Source: Xanthostigma xanthostigma
Taxonomy: Eukaryota > Arthropoda > Insecta > Raphidioptera > Raphidiidae
Assembly (NCBI GenBank): GCA_963575645.1
Contig: OY754466.1
Span: forward strand, 41,200,001 to 41,264,000
DNA: 64,000 nt
Reading direction: 5' to 3'
Shown: positions 1 through 32,656 of the stretch, one piece after another
Layout: the number at the start of each line of letters is the position of its first letter
Numbering within the stretch: the first letter of the stretch is position 1
Made by a program: the position numbers and the translations under genes
Notes under the pieces: generated by a model
Seen by the model: the letters and a program-made list of their open reading frames with translations, nothing else
What the model was told of the DNA's origin: nothing
Database searches by the model: none

Positions 1-435
1 ATTTGGCTTAAATTTCTCACACGCAGTACACTGGAATTAGAATTAAGTTATCGATCAAGGTTACTAGATTACAGAGGTTATCTCGTTCCGATATATAGTA
101 GTGACGAGATGACGTCATCCGGCGGACCTGTCAATTGATTGCGTGGCAACGGCTGTTTGTAATGACTAATTCGCAATGAATTGAATTTTTAAGGTAAGAT
201 ATACAGTCGTAGGTAAATAAATGCCTTTGATATCGTCATTATAAATTGACAAAAATATGAACGGAGTCCGCCAACTAATGTCATTCCTGCGCTTATGTTG
301 CTTGATCAGATGGAATGAGGTAGCTTCTATTGTCTACTAACCTTAGGTGTCTATATAAATCTTCATTAAAAAAAAGTGGTGCTCTTTGAAGTACAAATAA
401 TTCTTCCCAAAAAAACACGCAGAAAAAATACTAAC

Positions 436-21817
<21,382 letters not shown>

Positions 21818-22285
21818 CTGAAACAATACGTCAACGGTTGATTTCAAATCGATAAATGGAACTAGACAGAAATTATTGTCAAATTTTACAGATATCTATG
21901 TTTATATCATATAAATATTATAAAGGTAAAGTTTGGATGTAGGAGGTAATCTCCAAAACTATTTGTCCGATTTCAAAAATTTTTTCACCAATATTTAGAA
22001 TGGTCCTTCAAGATGGACGTAGGCTATATATTATAAAAGCGCTTTTCGTGGAGACCAATTTTGCAACGTAAGTCGACAAAAAACGATGGCAATCTACAAA
22101 TTCGGGTGAAGCCGGACCAGGCCGCTAGTTGTACAGCAAAACAGTTAGTTCAACTTAGAGATGAGCCAACTCGGAAAAAAACACGACTCGAGTTAACTCA
22201 AGTTCAAATTCACGTAACTCGAATTGAACTCGAGTTAGCAGGACGAAGCTGAGTAAATGATTTGTTACAAATTACTTTTCTATAC

Positions 22286-22763
22286 AGGGTATCCCAGAAG
22301 TCACGTAGGGATCGAAAGAGAAAATTATTCTGAAACGAAAAGTCCTTAGCCATTTTTTAATCAGACGCATAGATAATTAATTATTAATTAATGAAAGTGA
22401 CCTCTCGCGATAAACGCGTGCAGTCGCAACAGCATTGCGATTACACTCTCCATAAAGGATAAGCATCTCAGTAAAATCAGCAGACGTATAACGCTGTTGG
22501 AGATGACGCTGTTCCATAATAACGGTGTTCGTTGTCAGAAAATTCAGAGACGACTGACAACGGAAGACAGTTATCCAAGATACGGGAGAAAAACAAATAA
22601 AATCGGAAAACAAATCAAATCGCTCCTGATTGGTCACTTTCATTAATTAATAATTAATTATCTATGCGTCTGATTAAAAAATGGCTAAGGACTTTTCGTC
22701 TCAGAATAATTTTCTCTTTCGATCCCTATACGAGGAAGTGCGTGACTTCTGGGACACCCGGTA
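22286..22763. mobile_element. TIR element with DUF4817-like coding relic
   Basis: Inverted ends of about 115 bp starting CAGGGTATCCCAGAAGTCACG, flanked by TA. The minus-strand segment 22517-22404 encodes MEQRHLQQRYTSADFTEM, then LILYGECNRNAVATARVYR. This resembles the N-terminal helix-turn-helix (DUF4817) found in many insect transposon proteins. It runs straight into the right TIR, so nearly all the coding region is deleted. Confidence 0.6.
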
Positions 22764-22901
22764 TATTTGTTTTTCCATCTAACTCTGTGTTGGGACAATT
22801 ATCATTACTAAACTTGGTAATCAGTAGGTAGGATTGAAATAAAAAGGTATTTTTAGTATGTATCGTATACTTGTGTTTTTGGTTTGTTTATTAGTAGTAA
22901 G

Positions 22902-23501
22902 TAGTGATGTGCCGGATATCCGTATCCGTATCCGCGGATATCCGAGGGAGAAGAAAGATCCGTATCCGCGGATCTTGAAACCAAATATCCGTATCCGTAT
23001 CCGTTAGTTTTATGGCGGATCTTTTACCTTATTAATTTTCAATTCATAGATGAAATTCTATATATATAATAGGTGATTAGGTAATAATGAAAAACTGTAA
23101 AATTCCATTCAGATTATTTTTTATTTCTTAAAATCGTATTTGGCACCTTTCTATTGCAAAAATTTATCGTAGTGAGTACCATACCAATAGTACATAACTC
23201 AAAGGTACTAATAAAAAACTATCTTTATAATGAGATATTGCACATCAATCTCTGGAAAGAGACAATCTGTTATGAGAGTTAACTCTTAAAGAAGTCAATA
23301 ACTTTTTCCCATAACAGTCTCTTTCCAAAGGTCGATGTGCAATATTTACCGTCGCGTACTCTAAGAAAGTTAAGATCCGTATCTGTATCCGCGGATCTTG
23401 AAACCAAATATCCGTATCCGTATCCGCGAATCTTGAAACCAAATATCCGTATTCAGATCCGTATCCGCGGATATGCATTTTAGCGATCCGGCACATCACT
23501 A
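22902..23501. mobile_element. non-autonomous hAT element with GGATATCCG subrepeats
   Basis: TIR TAGTGATGTGCCGGAT at both ends and a perfect 8-bp TSD GTAGTAAG at 22894-22901 and 23502-23509. Subterminal blocks repeat TATCCGTATCCGCGGAT and CTTGAAACCAAATATCCG. Nested in the hAT at 22156-23630. Confidence 0.88.
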
Positions 23502-24185
23502 GTAGTAAGTAGGTACCTATCTCTATTTAACAACGAAACTAGTTATATAGCAGTCTTCAGAAACTCGAGTTAGAGAGAATCCTACTCGAGTTAACTCGAA
23601 CTAAGCGTAACTCAAGTTGACCCATCACTACTTCAACTATACTGATTTTAAAATGATATTTTGAATGTACACTTAGGATTGTGTGCATGATTATTTGCAG
23701 ACAATAGTATTGTTTGAGGTATTTCGATTTGGGAATGTTTATAATACGAAGTAAACTGTACCTGGGAAGACAGGTTTATGTAAATACGCTAAAAAATGAC
23801 TGTCCGTGCTGAAAGAATACCAATCAGTGTTTAGTTTACGCGACTGTAGGAAAAATGATTATGCAATATAATATACACTTTTGAATTTAACAACGTGCAC
23901 TCCAAAACAAGGACCAAGGCAGAGTTATAAAATTATTCATTATTGAGTCAGTATTATAATTGCTTTAGACTTACATACAACTATTAAATGACTATTTCAA
24001 CAAATATGCGTTTAATAAACAAATAAATAATTGTAACACACAAAAGAAATTCTTGCAAGATTCTTTTCAAAATGTCGGAAAAATTACTACTTTTGTTCGG
24101 ATATTTATTATAAAGATAAAACACGATTAAACTGTTTTTTTGATTATAAACAATATATTAAATTTGTTATAATTACTGATTTGTT

Positions 24186-24476
24186 ATGAGAATTTCGCAT
24201 TTAAAGATTTTAATGGCGTATCAAACTTATTGTGACAATCAGCTGATGGATTTATTGGCATTGATTTTAAACATAAAATGTCCCTTGGATAAAAAAATGT
24301 CGAAATCACCAGAATCAAAAAATATAATATTTGCACATGGTGAACGCGAAAATATAAATATTGTTGCCTGTAGATATAATTTACAAATGACTCACCCAGA
24401 AAAATCAAGCCTATTTATAAAAGACCTTCAAATTCCAAAACATCAAAAAGGACCTTTGAAAGTTAATAAGTTTTAA
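24186..24476 (+). pseudogene. unidentified 96-codon ORF, possible gene relic
   Basis: An open frame from ATG 24186 to TAA 24476 with protein-like composition, including segments such as IFAHGERENINIVACR and MTHPEKSSLFIKDLQIP. I recognise no family. It stands alone between TRIP12 and the zinc-finger gene, with no convincing splice partner. It could be a retrocopy fragment, part of an unknown transposon or a chance ORF. Confidence 0.2.
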
Positions 24477-25419
24477 TGCAAAGTATTGAAAAAAACTAAT
24501 ACTGAATTATACTGTCAACAATAAAGGTAATTCGCAACGTTCAACGCGATAAATTTAAAGAAAAATCCTGATTGTAACAAAGAATTTTGTGACTCCATTA
24601 CGTGCACAAGTCTTCAGACCAAGGTCTCACAGAACGATTAAAAACAACACAAAGGCTGCCTTAATTTATCTAACAAATCATTACTACCCGATTTAAAGGT
24701 TTTGTTTAAAAAAGCAGAAGCATTACCTGATTTAAAATTTCATAATAAGTCAGCAATAAAGAAATGCTAACGATCTGTTTGATTTTCACCGACTGGCTGC
24801 CCTGCACTTTTCCCTACTCTTGTTCGTTCTCACCTTGTCGAGAACTCGTTTGAAAATGAACTGGATTTTTTTCAATCTATTGACACAATTAACAGTGTCC
24901 AAAAATATAATTTAACAATTTGATTCTAGATACATGGCTGTAAAATATTATAAATTTCGTAAAGAATAACTCCCAAAACAGCTGGCAATACTTTACAACT
25001 AGATAACTCAACAAATCGATTCCCATCGAAGTTTATCGAACTCAAGCTGCTGTTTGACACGCCATTTGTTTTGAAGCAGTGCCAATATTCAGAAATGAAA
25101 ATTACTGTTGTATTTACATTTTTTCAAAAGGTCCTAAACATTTTTTTCACACTTCGAAAAGTGCAACAGTGAATAAAAAAATTTGATATAGGGGCGCCAA
25201 CTTTTACCATACCCTGTGGTTCCTCATTTGAACTCATTTACAAAAACTGTCCAAGTGCGAAATTTCGGTGCTTCAAATCTTCACGGAAATAATAAAATTA
25301 AACATGCAAAAAATGGTCAATCCACTATTTATTTTCTGTGGGTCCTAGAGACCCTGAGTATCCACGGACTAGGCGCCCCTGAATGTGTTAAAAAAAAAAG
25401 AAAGCATTAGAAAGAAACG

Positions 25420-25425
25420 TTTAAT
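25420..25425 (-). promoter_or_regulatory. possible polyadenylation signal (ATTAAA)
   Basis: ATTAAA on the minus strand, about 75 bases past the stop of the zinc-finger gene. It is a common variant hexamer and may be chance in such AT-rich DNA. Confidence 0.35.
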
Positions 25426-25497
25426 TATTTTATCACAACAATCAAAAGCGATGATATACCGTATAAATTACAATTATTTCAAATACAAAAACTTATT

Positions 25498-28400
25498 TCA
25501 TTGATTTGAATCGTATAAAAATTGCTTAAAAGGATTGTCATCGATCGTTTCCAATATGGCGTTTTCTTGTGTTTGTTTGTTGATAAAAGAGTCATCTAAA
25601 CACTCAGAAAATATATGATTTTCTTGTATCTCTTTGTCAAAAGTCTTCTCATTTAAATTGTCATTTGCGATTGATAAGCATAAATTTTGCAATTTTTCTG
25701 AAGGCGATGAAAGATCGTATTTTATTGGCGAAAGTACCATCGAAAAGAAGTCCGTGTTTTTAATCAAATCTATATTTTCATTTGTTTTGGATATTGTATC
25801 CGTTATATCAGTTTCAGAAATGCTTTTATTAATAAATGTCTCTTGATCATAATTCGCTGAACTATCTTTTTCAAAAGTTCCAGAAAAATTGTTGCTTTTA
25901 TATTCAACATTATCGCTTAAAATATTGGTATTATCGACACTTGAGTTACAATCGTGTGCTGAACCATCGTTAATAGTTTTTTGATTTGCCGATATTTCAG
26001 ACAAAGTATCGTTCCGTTTTTTTTGTTGTAATTTTTGCAAAAATTCGCCTGATTGACGAATCACTGTACCAGGTGGTTCTGCAGGACATTTGTGCGTTCG
26101 TTGACTCACCTAAAATATATTGACATGAAATATGCATTAAATGTATTTTTACTTTGAATGTCTTAAATCGGTACCTTATATCGAAAACTTTTTCCACAAG
26201 CTGTACACTGATAAGGCATTGCGCCTGTATGAATTCGTTTATGAACCAAATAAGAAACACGTTGTCGAAAACACTTACCTAAAATTACACACAAGTTATC
26301 AAAATCACTTTAACATTGTCTTTGTCTTCTTTAATTAATTGATGAAATGAGGACATTAAATTTAGTATCTCACGAAGCAAAATGTATCCTGTTGATCAGA
26401 TTATTTTTGCTTAACAACACACAAACTCTATTATAATTTAGATTAATTAATAAAGCGGTAAATAATGCAATTAAAAAAGCTCAAGTAAGAAAACGCGTAA
26501 TATCCAGCAAAAAAAAAAAATCCTATTATTTCTAATCTTTGATTAACGTCTGATTAGAACTCTTCAATAAATAAAATTATCGATTTTTATTATTTCTTTT
26601 TCGTGTTCCGTGTAAAACGGAACACAATTTTTTTTAATTAAACTTTAGTGATTTTCTGTTATCAAACTTACAATAATACAAATTTTCGATATCTCGACAT
26701 AAAAAGATCAACACAAAATCTCCCTGTTAACTTTACCCTCATATTTATTCAAAAAATACTGTCACAGCAGTTTTTAACTCTCCAATGTGTTAAATTTTAT
26801 TTTCCCAACTTTACCCTACGACCTACAAGTATATAACATAACATAATATTTACTTATTATGCGCGTGATTTTGTTTATTTGACCCTACTTTTAATCTGTT
26901 CGCGTCAAAACATATATTATGTAATTAAGTAAACGATGTTTTCACTTTTTGTATCGCGGGCTGTTCTTAAGGGTAAAGGTAAAAAAAGATGGAGTGTTTT
27001 CTGTCGAATCAGCCGCCGACACATCACCTCACCTTAATCTAGAGTCTACAGCAGGCCTGGGCAAATGGCGGCCCGCGGGCCGGATTCGGCCCGCAGCGCA
27101 ATTTTATCCGGCCCGCGAAGCATTTTAGAAAATTTTAAAAAAATAGTAGCGGTTTTTTTTTTGCTCTCCATATGCGGAAATAGAATGTGACGATCTTTTT
27201 TCTGCAAATTTTTGTCAGCCATCCGGCCCGCGGTCAAATTTTCATCAGCTATGTGCCCCGCCGATCAAAAGATTTGCCCGCCCCTGGTGTACAGTGTCGT
27301 ATCTAGGGTCGTCAGATCGCAGGGCAAAATTCTGATTTAGCGTCCTCAAAAATTCTGTACTTAATACATTCAAATAAAGCAATTTTAATCAGAATCGCTG
27401 AATGCGTGCCTGTTGCCAGGTCCTAATTAAAGTATTAGCTAGAGATTTGTCGTATTGTCTCAAGAAATGTCACCCGAGTTAACTCGAAGGTACGAAGCTG
27501 TCTTCGCGAAGATAAACTGGCTGAGATGCCAAATCGACAGAGACTCGAATGTTCAACCGGCAAAAAAAACGCTCCATATTTTATTACCCTAAATTTGGAC
27601 CTAATCGAAATAGAATGCGTATGTTCAGCTCTAAAAACATCACAAGATAATATATATTTAGTTTTGTTTTCAAATTAGACCGTATTAAAAATTAGAGTAC
27701 CTACTCTCTCGTCAATCTGCCTCCACGAACAAAGGAGATACAATAAGACAGATGGCACACCGCACAATGTACTTTTGGCGTAAGAACATGACACATAGAA
27801 CCAGCGAATTGAATTTTGGATTATGCCTCTTTGACTAGTTAAAAAGTGACGATTTACAATTTGTTTGTCGGATAATCGAGCTAATTAGCTCCGTGGCGTT
27901 AAAGCTTATGAAGGGTCTTGTCATGCTCCGCCATTCGATGCGATCCAAGGTTCGCTGTCTCCAGCCTCTCTGGTAATAATCGGGCGGCAGATTAACAAGA
28001 AAATACTGTATTTCCAAATAATAAAACAATGTACGATTACGTAACATACCCATGCAATTTAACACAATTTCAACAAATTCGTGAAGCTGCACTGAAATAC
28101 TATGCGAAGACCAGGTATTATCGAAACGATTATTAGTTTAATATTTCGGTTAAAGTTGTTAAAACAGCAAAACTTTTTGCTGACATAATATGTATCCAGT
28201 TTGTGAATTTTATTGCATGCTAAAATATAAAAAAAAATTAATTAGAGATCTAGTTAAAGTTTACTATCGTTAAGACACAACCATTGTTACAATGTTACAT
28301 TAGAAAAATTAATTTTTTAAACATTGTCACTGTTGGTACATGAACCAGAGTCTTTCCACTTTCACGGCGGAATGAGTTCCCAATTGTTCTACAGAGACAT

Positions 28401-31400
28401 ATTCAAACAGCCAATCTTTCTCATATTTAAACATATTTGTAACTGATTTTTCACATCATGCGAGAGCTAATTTTTATCTTAGGTAACGATAGACATGAGC
28501 CTTCAAAGTAGCGAGAGCTAAGAGAGAATCGAAGATATCATTTCTCCATTTATTAATCAATATCTAGTCATAGACTCTCGCATGATGTGAAAATATGCTT
28601 AAATATGAGAGAAATTGACTGATTGAATATGTCACTGTCGAGTAATCACTAATCGGTAACTCGTTCCGCCGCAAAAGTGGAAAGATTCGAATTCATGTCC
28701 CGACAGTGACATTCTTTAAAAAATATTTTTTACACGCTTTATATTAACTTCACTTGTAAGTTTGTATGTATGTATGTATGTTTGTAACTTTCATTTGAAC
28801 TACAGCAAGTGGTTTATATAGCGGTATAATATGCCAGCACAGTAAGTACATTGCCTAGCCGTGCAGTCTAAGGCACGGGTCTTCGCTGACGTCAACTCTC
28901 AGCATCACGGGTCGTGGGTTCTAATCCCGTCCACGCCGAAAAGAAAAATTGTTTTTTTTTCGGCAAATTTTTGACAATAAATCGAACTAAAAAGTGGAAA
29001 ATAAATATAGTTTAAAAAAAACTAAAAAGTACGCTTTATATCAAACTAAAAAGTAAAAAATATTTTTTTTTAAAATAAGCTTAAAAAGCGTGGGGCGCTC
29101 GATGTACAAAAATGTAGAACAAAGCGCCTCACGCTTTTTAAGCTTATTTTAAAAAAAATATTTTTTACTTTTTCAAAGCGTGTTTTTTAGTTTTTTTTAA
29201 ACTATATTTTTTCTAATACAGCATTGTTATAATGGGTGTGTCTTCACAATGTCAATATCAAACTTTAGCTAAATCTCGAATTGTATATTTAGTCTTACGA
29301 ACTACACCTTAGGACTATTTGAAATATTCAACATTATTAAAAAAAAAGTATTATTTTAGTATGAATAATGAAAATACAAAAACGCAAAAGAGATGCTGTA
29401 AAATGAGAATCCGAAAACAACCGCATGTTTCGCAAGCGAAAGGCCTTTCTCCCGAATGAATTCGTTCATGATTGTGTAGCGTAGATAATTCCTTGAAAGA
29501 ACGTCCACATTCAACACACATATGAGGCTTGTCTGTGCTGTGATACTGAAGATGTTTGTGATATGACTGTTGAAACGTAAACGCTTTGTTGCACTGAACA
29601 CAATGATACGGCATTTCACCTGAAACAATCGATGAGTTTTTTTTTTGTCTGTTTAATTTCATTTATAAATATTATTGATAAGTCCCAAGACTAGAAACAA
29701 GAGCATCAAGCCGCTAGTTTGCCTGTATTGGGATTTTAAATGTACCGAGCGCCATCTACTCAACATTTCAGTGAATTATCCTATGCGAAGCGTCTCATAT
29801 AGTAGTGTTGTGCGCTACGAATTTTTGTAAATATTTATTGTTTATAATTACGAAAGTTACACCCATCATTGAAAAAATCGAAGAAGAAGCTTGATATGTG
29901 TTGTGCAGCACCTAATTGTGTAACTAGATCAAGTGTAAATGTTCATATCAATTTTTTAAATTGAAAAATGACAGCTGTCAGCTGATTATATGTGTATTGC
30001 TGATTTCATGCGGGATATCTTTCAAATTTGGCGGTTGTAGCAATCTTATTATTGCACGCATAAATGATTGCGTAACATTTTGCGATGTGACCAGTACTCG
30101 CGATTTTTTCCTTCAATATAATTACGTTTTGAAAGATTAGTATCATCACAACGACTTTTTTCCTCGCATATATAAAATAAATAAAAATAAAATATATATA
30201 TTTAAATAAAACATCGAAACCCCGTATACTGTCCATTCAAACGCTTCGGATAGGACGGCCGCACTGAATATTTTGAAATGGACTCTGCTTCCAGGTAAAA
30301 TCCCAATAACCTGATGATGATTCTCACGCCGGCGACAGAGGGCGCTGCTAGCGTTTGTTATCAGCGCAATGCGATACGCTCACGAGATAGACCCGTATAC
30401 ATTTCAGTACTGCATGGCGTCGGTAACAAAACCACTCGCAGGGCCTCTTGCTTCGAACTGCGGAGCTATGGCTAACAACCGAGCTCGGTCAATAATTTGC
30501 AATATCTATCCATCTATTGTTCTATGATATTAGCAAATAAAATAATTCATTAAACAAATATACTCTGCGATTAAACAATATCTTACGAATTGTTTTAATT
30601 GTATATCAATTTTTTAAGTGAAACTTTTTAGGCGCACTTGGGGGGTAAATTAGCCTGGATCAGATGTAAAACGCTTCTCTTTCTCCGACTTCAACGGGCA
30701 GTTGAGAGGAAAGAGTGGGAGAATCGTTTCTACACTCTCTGTCAAAGCGTCATGCGCACTCTACACACATGCGCAGTGCGTACTGTGTGCATACATAGCG
30801 CTTTCTCTAGACACGATAACAAATTTCACATAACCGTTTCCTGATCCTGAAATTGCCTGAAACAATAAAATCGTCAACAAATGGTAGAACCTAAGAAGTT
30901 TCACTTCTAACGCATACTTTTTTTTAAATAGGTGGTACGTTAAGCTATTGATTTTATATTTTTTACCTGTATGAAGTCTTTTATGTTTTTTCAAGAAATA
31001 TTTTGTTGTAAACAACTTAGAACAAACTTCACATTCCCATTGTTTATTTTCATGTGTTTTAAGATGGGAATTCAATTGCTGAAATTTCGTAAATATTTTC
31101 CCGCACACTGAGCAAGAAAGACTTGAGGATGATTCCGTAGACTTTGCTGCATTCATTTGTTTCGTCAATTTAGAAAAACCATAATGCGCAACCTTAAGAT
31201 GTACCGTAAGACTTCCACGCATACGAAATCGCTTCGAACACAAATGACAGCGATAAACTTTATCACCGTTTATGTTCAATTCTGTGCTCACTGAATGTAC
31301 TAAAGAACAGTGCATTTTGAGAATTTGCTCGTCGTTGAACTGGATTCCACAAATGTTACAGTTGGTGACTTTCGCGTCAACATTTTTATCGTTTGCATTT

Positions 31401-32239
31401 TGTTCCATCGAGTCGGTTACAAAAATCGGTTTACTACCAACACAAAAACCGTTCGCCCATTCCAACTGAGGTAATTGTTGATAGCTGTTTTTTTTTAAAT
31501 CATTTCCTGAACACGAAATGATTTGTTTTGTTTCAGTGTTTGATTTAGGTAGAAGTACTGGTTTTGGTAGAATTTGTACAGTTTTACGTTTTGTACCATC
31601 CTTCGACTTAACAATATCACTATTGATCGTTTTATTTACAGTCGTAACTTTTATGATCGATACATTGTTTTCATTGTTGTTGTTGCTCACGTTTTTATTT
31701 ATTTTATTGGAATCGTTGTTAGTAACAATAACGGGTTTTAAGTTAAAAGAATCGTTACATTTCGTCGTAACTAAATTATCTTGTAAAAAACTACCGATAT
31801 CTTTGACTTGAAACATAACTCCGTTCGAAACCATCGATTGCAAAACATTTGTTTCGATGTTAATCAGATGTTTTTGTGTATTTATAGAATTATTAACTTG
31901 ATCAGAATTGTTTATCACTGAATTTTTATAAAGGCTGTTTTCACATGTAGTAATCTTCAAATTTTTGAAATTCGAATCCGGTAAAATCTGCTCCAAATTA
32001 TTATTTTGACTTACGATCATATTCTGAGACACTGTACTTTCATCTTTAGGAATCTGAATTATACCGTGCATATGTCCAAATAAATGTATAGTTAATTTGT
32101 CTAATCCGACCAACAAATCATAGCATATCGGACAAGACAGTGTTCTCGTAGCGACACTCACCAAACCAATTCTTAAAGCGTCTGCGTTTTGAAATGCAGG
32201 TTGTACACATAAAGGGCATATTATTAAATTTGAACCCAT
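25498..32239 (-). CDS. C2H2 zinc-finger protein, four coding exons, 728 aa
   Basis: Exons: 30967-32239, 29422-29619, 26175-26278, 25498-26109; phases agree and the sum is 729 codons with stop. Exon 1 starts MGSNLIICPLC, has an early finger (CPICYDLLVGLDKLTIHLFGH), a long Asn/Ser-rich linker and then four fingers. Exons 2-4 add three more and a last C2HC-like one (YQCTACGKSFRYKVSQRTHKC), followed by a tail of about 190 residues rich in Asp, Asn and Ser. Linkers HTGEMPY, HSGERPF and HTGAMPY are typical. The protein is expected to bind DNA in the nucleus. I do not recognise a named orthologue and see no ZAD domain. The 3.1-kb intron 26279-29421 carries a hAT MITE and a tRNA-like repeat. It is divergent from CCDC39, 417 bp apart. 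Exon 2's donor (TGCG/GTTGTT) is weak, but the join restores a perfect finger. Confidence 0.85.
27052..27286. mobile_element. short non-autonomous hAT element
   Basis: Ends CAGGCCTGGGCAAATGGC and (inverted) CAGGGGCGGGCAAATC, rich in GGCCCGCGGGCC. TSD GTCTACAG/GTGTACAG (7 of 8). GC-rich against its surroundings. In the large intron of the minus-strand zinc-finger gene. Confidence 0.8.
28326..28710. mobile_element. TIR element with long imperfect arms
   Basis: Ends GTCACTGTTGGTACATGAA and (inverted) GTCACTGTCGGGACATGAA, with ATT directly outside both. The arms continue (TCTTTCCACTT, CGAGAGTCTATGAC and others). In the zinc-finger gene intron. Confidence 0.7.
28853..28937 (+). repeat. tRNA-derived SINE head
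   Basis: Has an A-box-like TAGCCGTGCAGTCTAAGG and a B-box-like GGTTCTAATCC at tRNA spacing, but no complete cloverleaf. It is followed by an inverted repeat (29010-29205). Confidence 0.55.
29010..29205. repeat. inverted repeat after the tRNA-like block
   Basis: Arms around AAAATAAGCTTAAAAAGCGT and its inverse, with a short centre (GGGGCGCTCGATGTAC). Probably a foldback or MITE. Confidence 0.6.
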
Positions 32240-32495
32240 TTTTGTTATAATATATTCAATCTGTTCAATTCTTTTACGTTACGATTTTCACAAATAAAAC
32301 AGGTTAAAAGTGATCTTTTTATTTTCAGAACAAAAGCACGTCGTGTTGAAATGTTTTTTTTTTTTTGAGTTCAACGTGTCATCTAACACGAAACTGCAGT
32401 GTCTGGCAGAGTTTGATCTATAAATAACCGCCTGTTATTACAAACAAGTGAAATGTATACATTAATGGCCACGCGAGCTATTTTTACCCCAACTT

Positions 32496-32509
32496 GTTGC
32501 CATGGCAAC
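32496..32509. promoter_or_regulatory. RFX X-box, perfect palindrome, in a divergent promoter
   Basis: GTTGCCATGGCAAC matches the RFX-factor X-box (GTNRCC, spacer, RGYAAC) at every position on both strands. It lies 148 bp upstream of the CCDC39 start codon and 257 bp upstream of the divergent zinc-finger start codon. X-boxes close to the start codon mark ciliary genes in worms, flies and vertebrates, and CCDC39 is such a gene. The motif is seen directly; the function is inferred from family knowledge. Confidence 0.75.
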
Positions 32510-32573
32510 GGAATTTTGTGTACATAAATAATTCTCATTTCATCAATGTATAAAATTTAGCTGAACGAATACG

Positions 32574-32635
32574 GTGAGTTATTTAAGAACAAAAGTTAAT
32601 AGAACAAAAATTGTGTTAAATACCGTGTTTTTCAG
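32574..32635 (+). other. probable 62-bp intron in the CCDC39 5' UTR
   Basis: ACG/GTGAGT at 32574 is a good donor, and TTTTTCAG/AGTT ending at 32635 is a good acceptor, just 21 bp before the start codon. The 62-bp size suits a minimal insect intron. The leader exon would start between the X-box and about 32570. Inferred from splice motifs only. Confidence 0.5.
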
Positions 32636-32656
32636 AGTTAAAACTACGGCTCGGCC

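Larger units (their letters stand above)
22156..23630. mobile_element. hAT element, host of two nested insertions
   Basis: Ends TAGAGATGAGCCAACTCG and (inverted) TAGTGATGGGTCAACTTG, with TSD GTTCAACT/CTTCAACT (7 of 8) at 22148-22155 and 23631-23638. Both subterminal regions are rich in CTCGAGTTAACTCGA. Two other elements (22286-22763 and 22902-23501) sit inside it. Confidence 0.78.

Noticed and set aside
30761..30966. Continuation of the zinc-finger exon past 30967
   Set aside because: A clear donor (ACAG/GTAAAA) ends the exon at 30967, and the join to 29619 restores the finger linker; the extra residues are intron.
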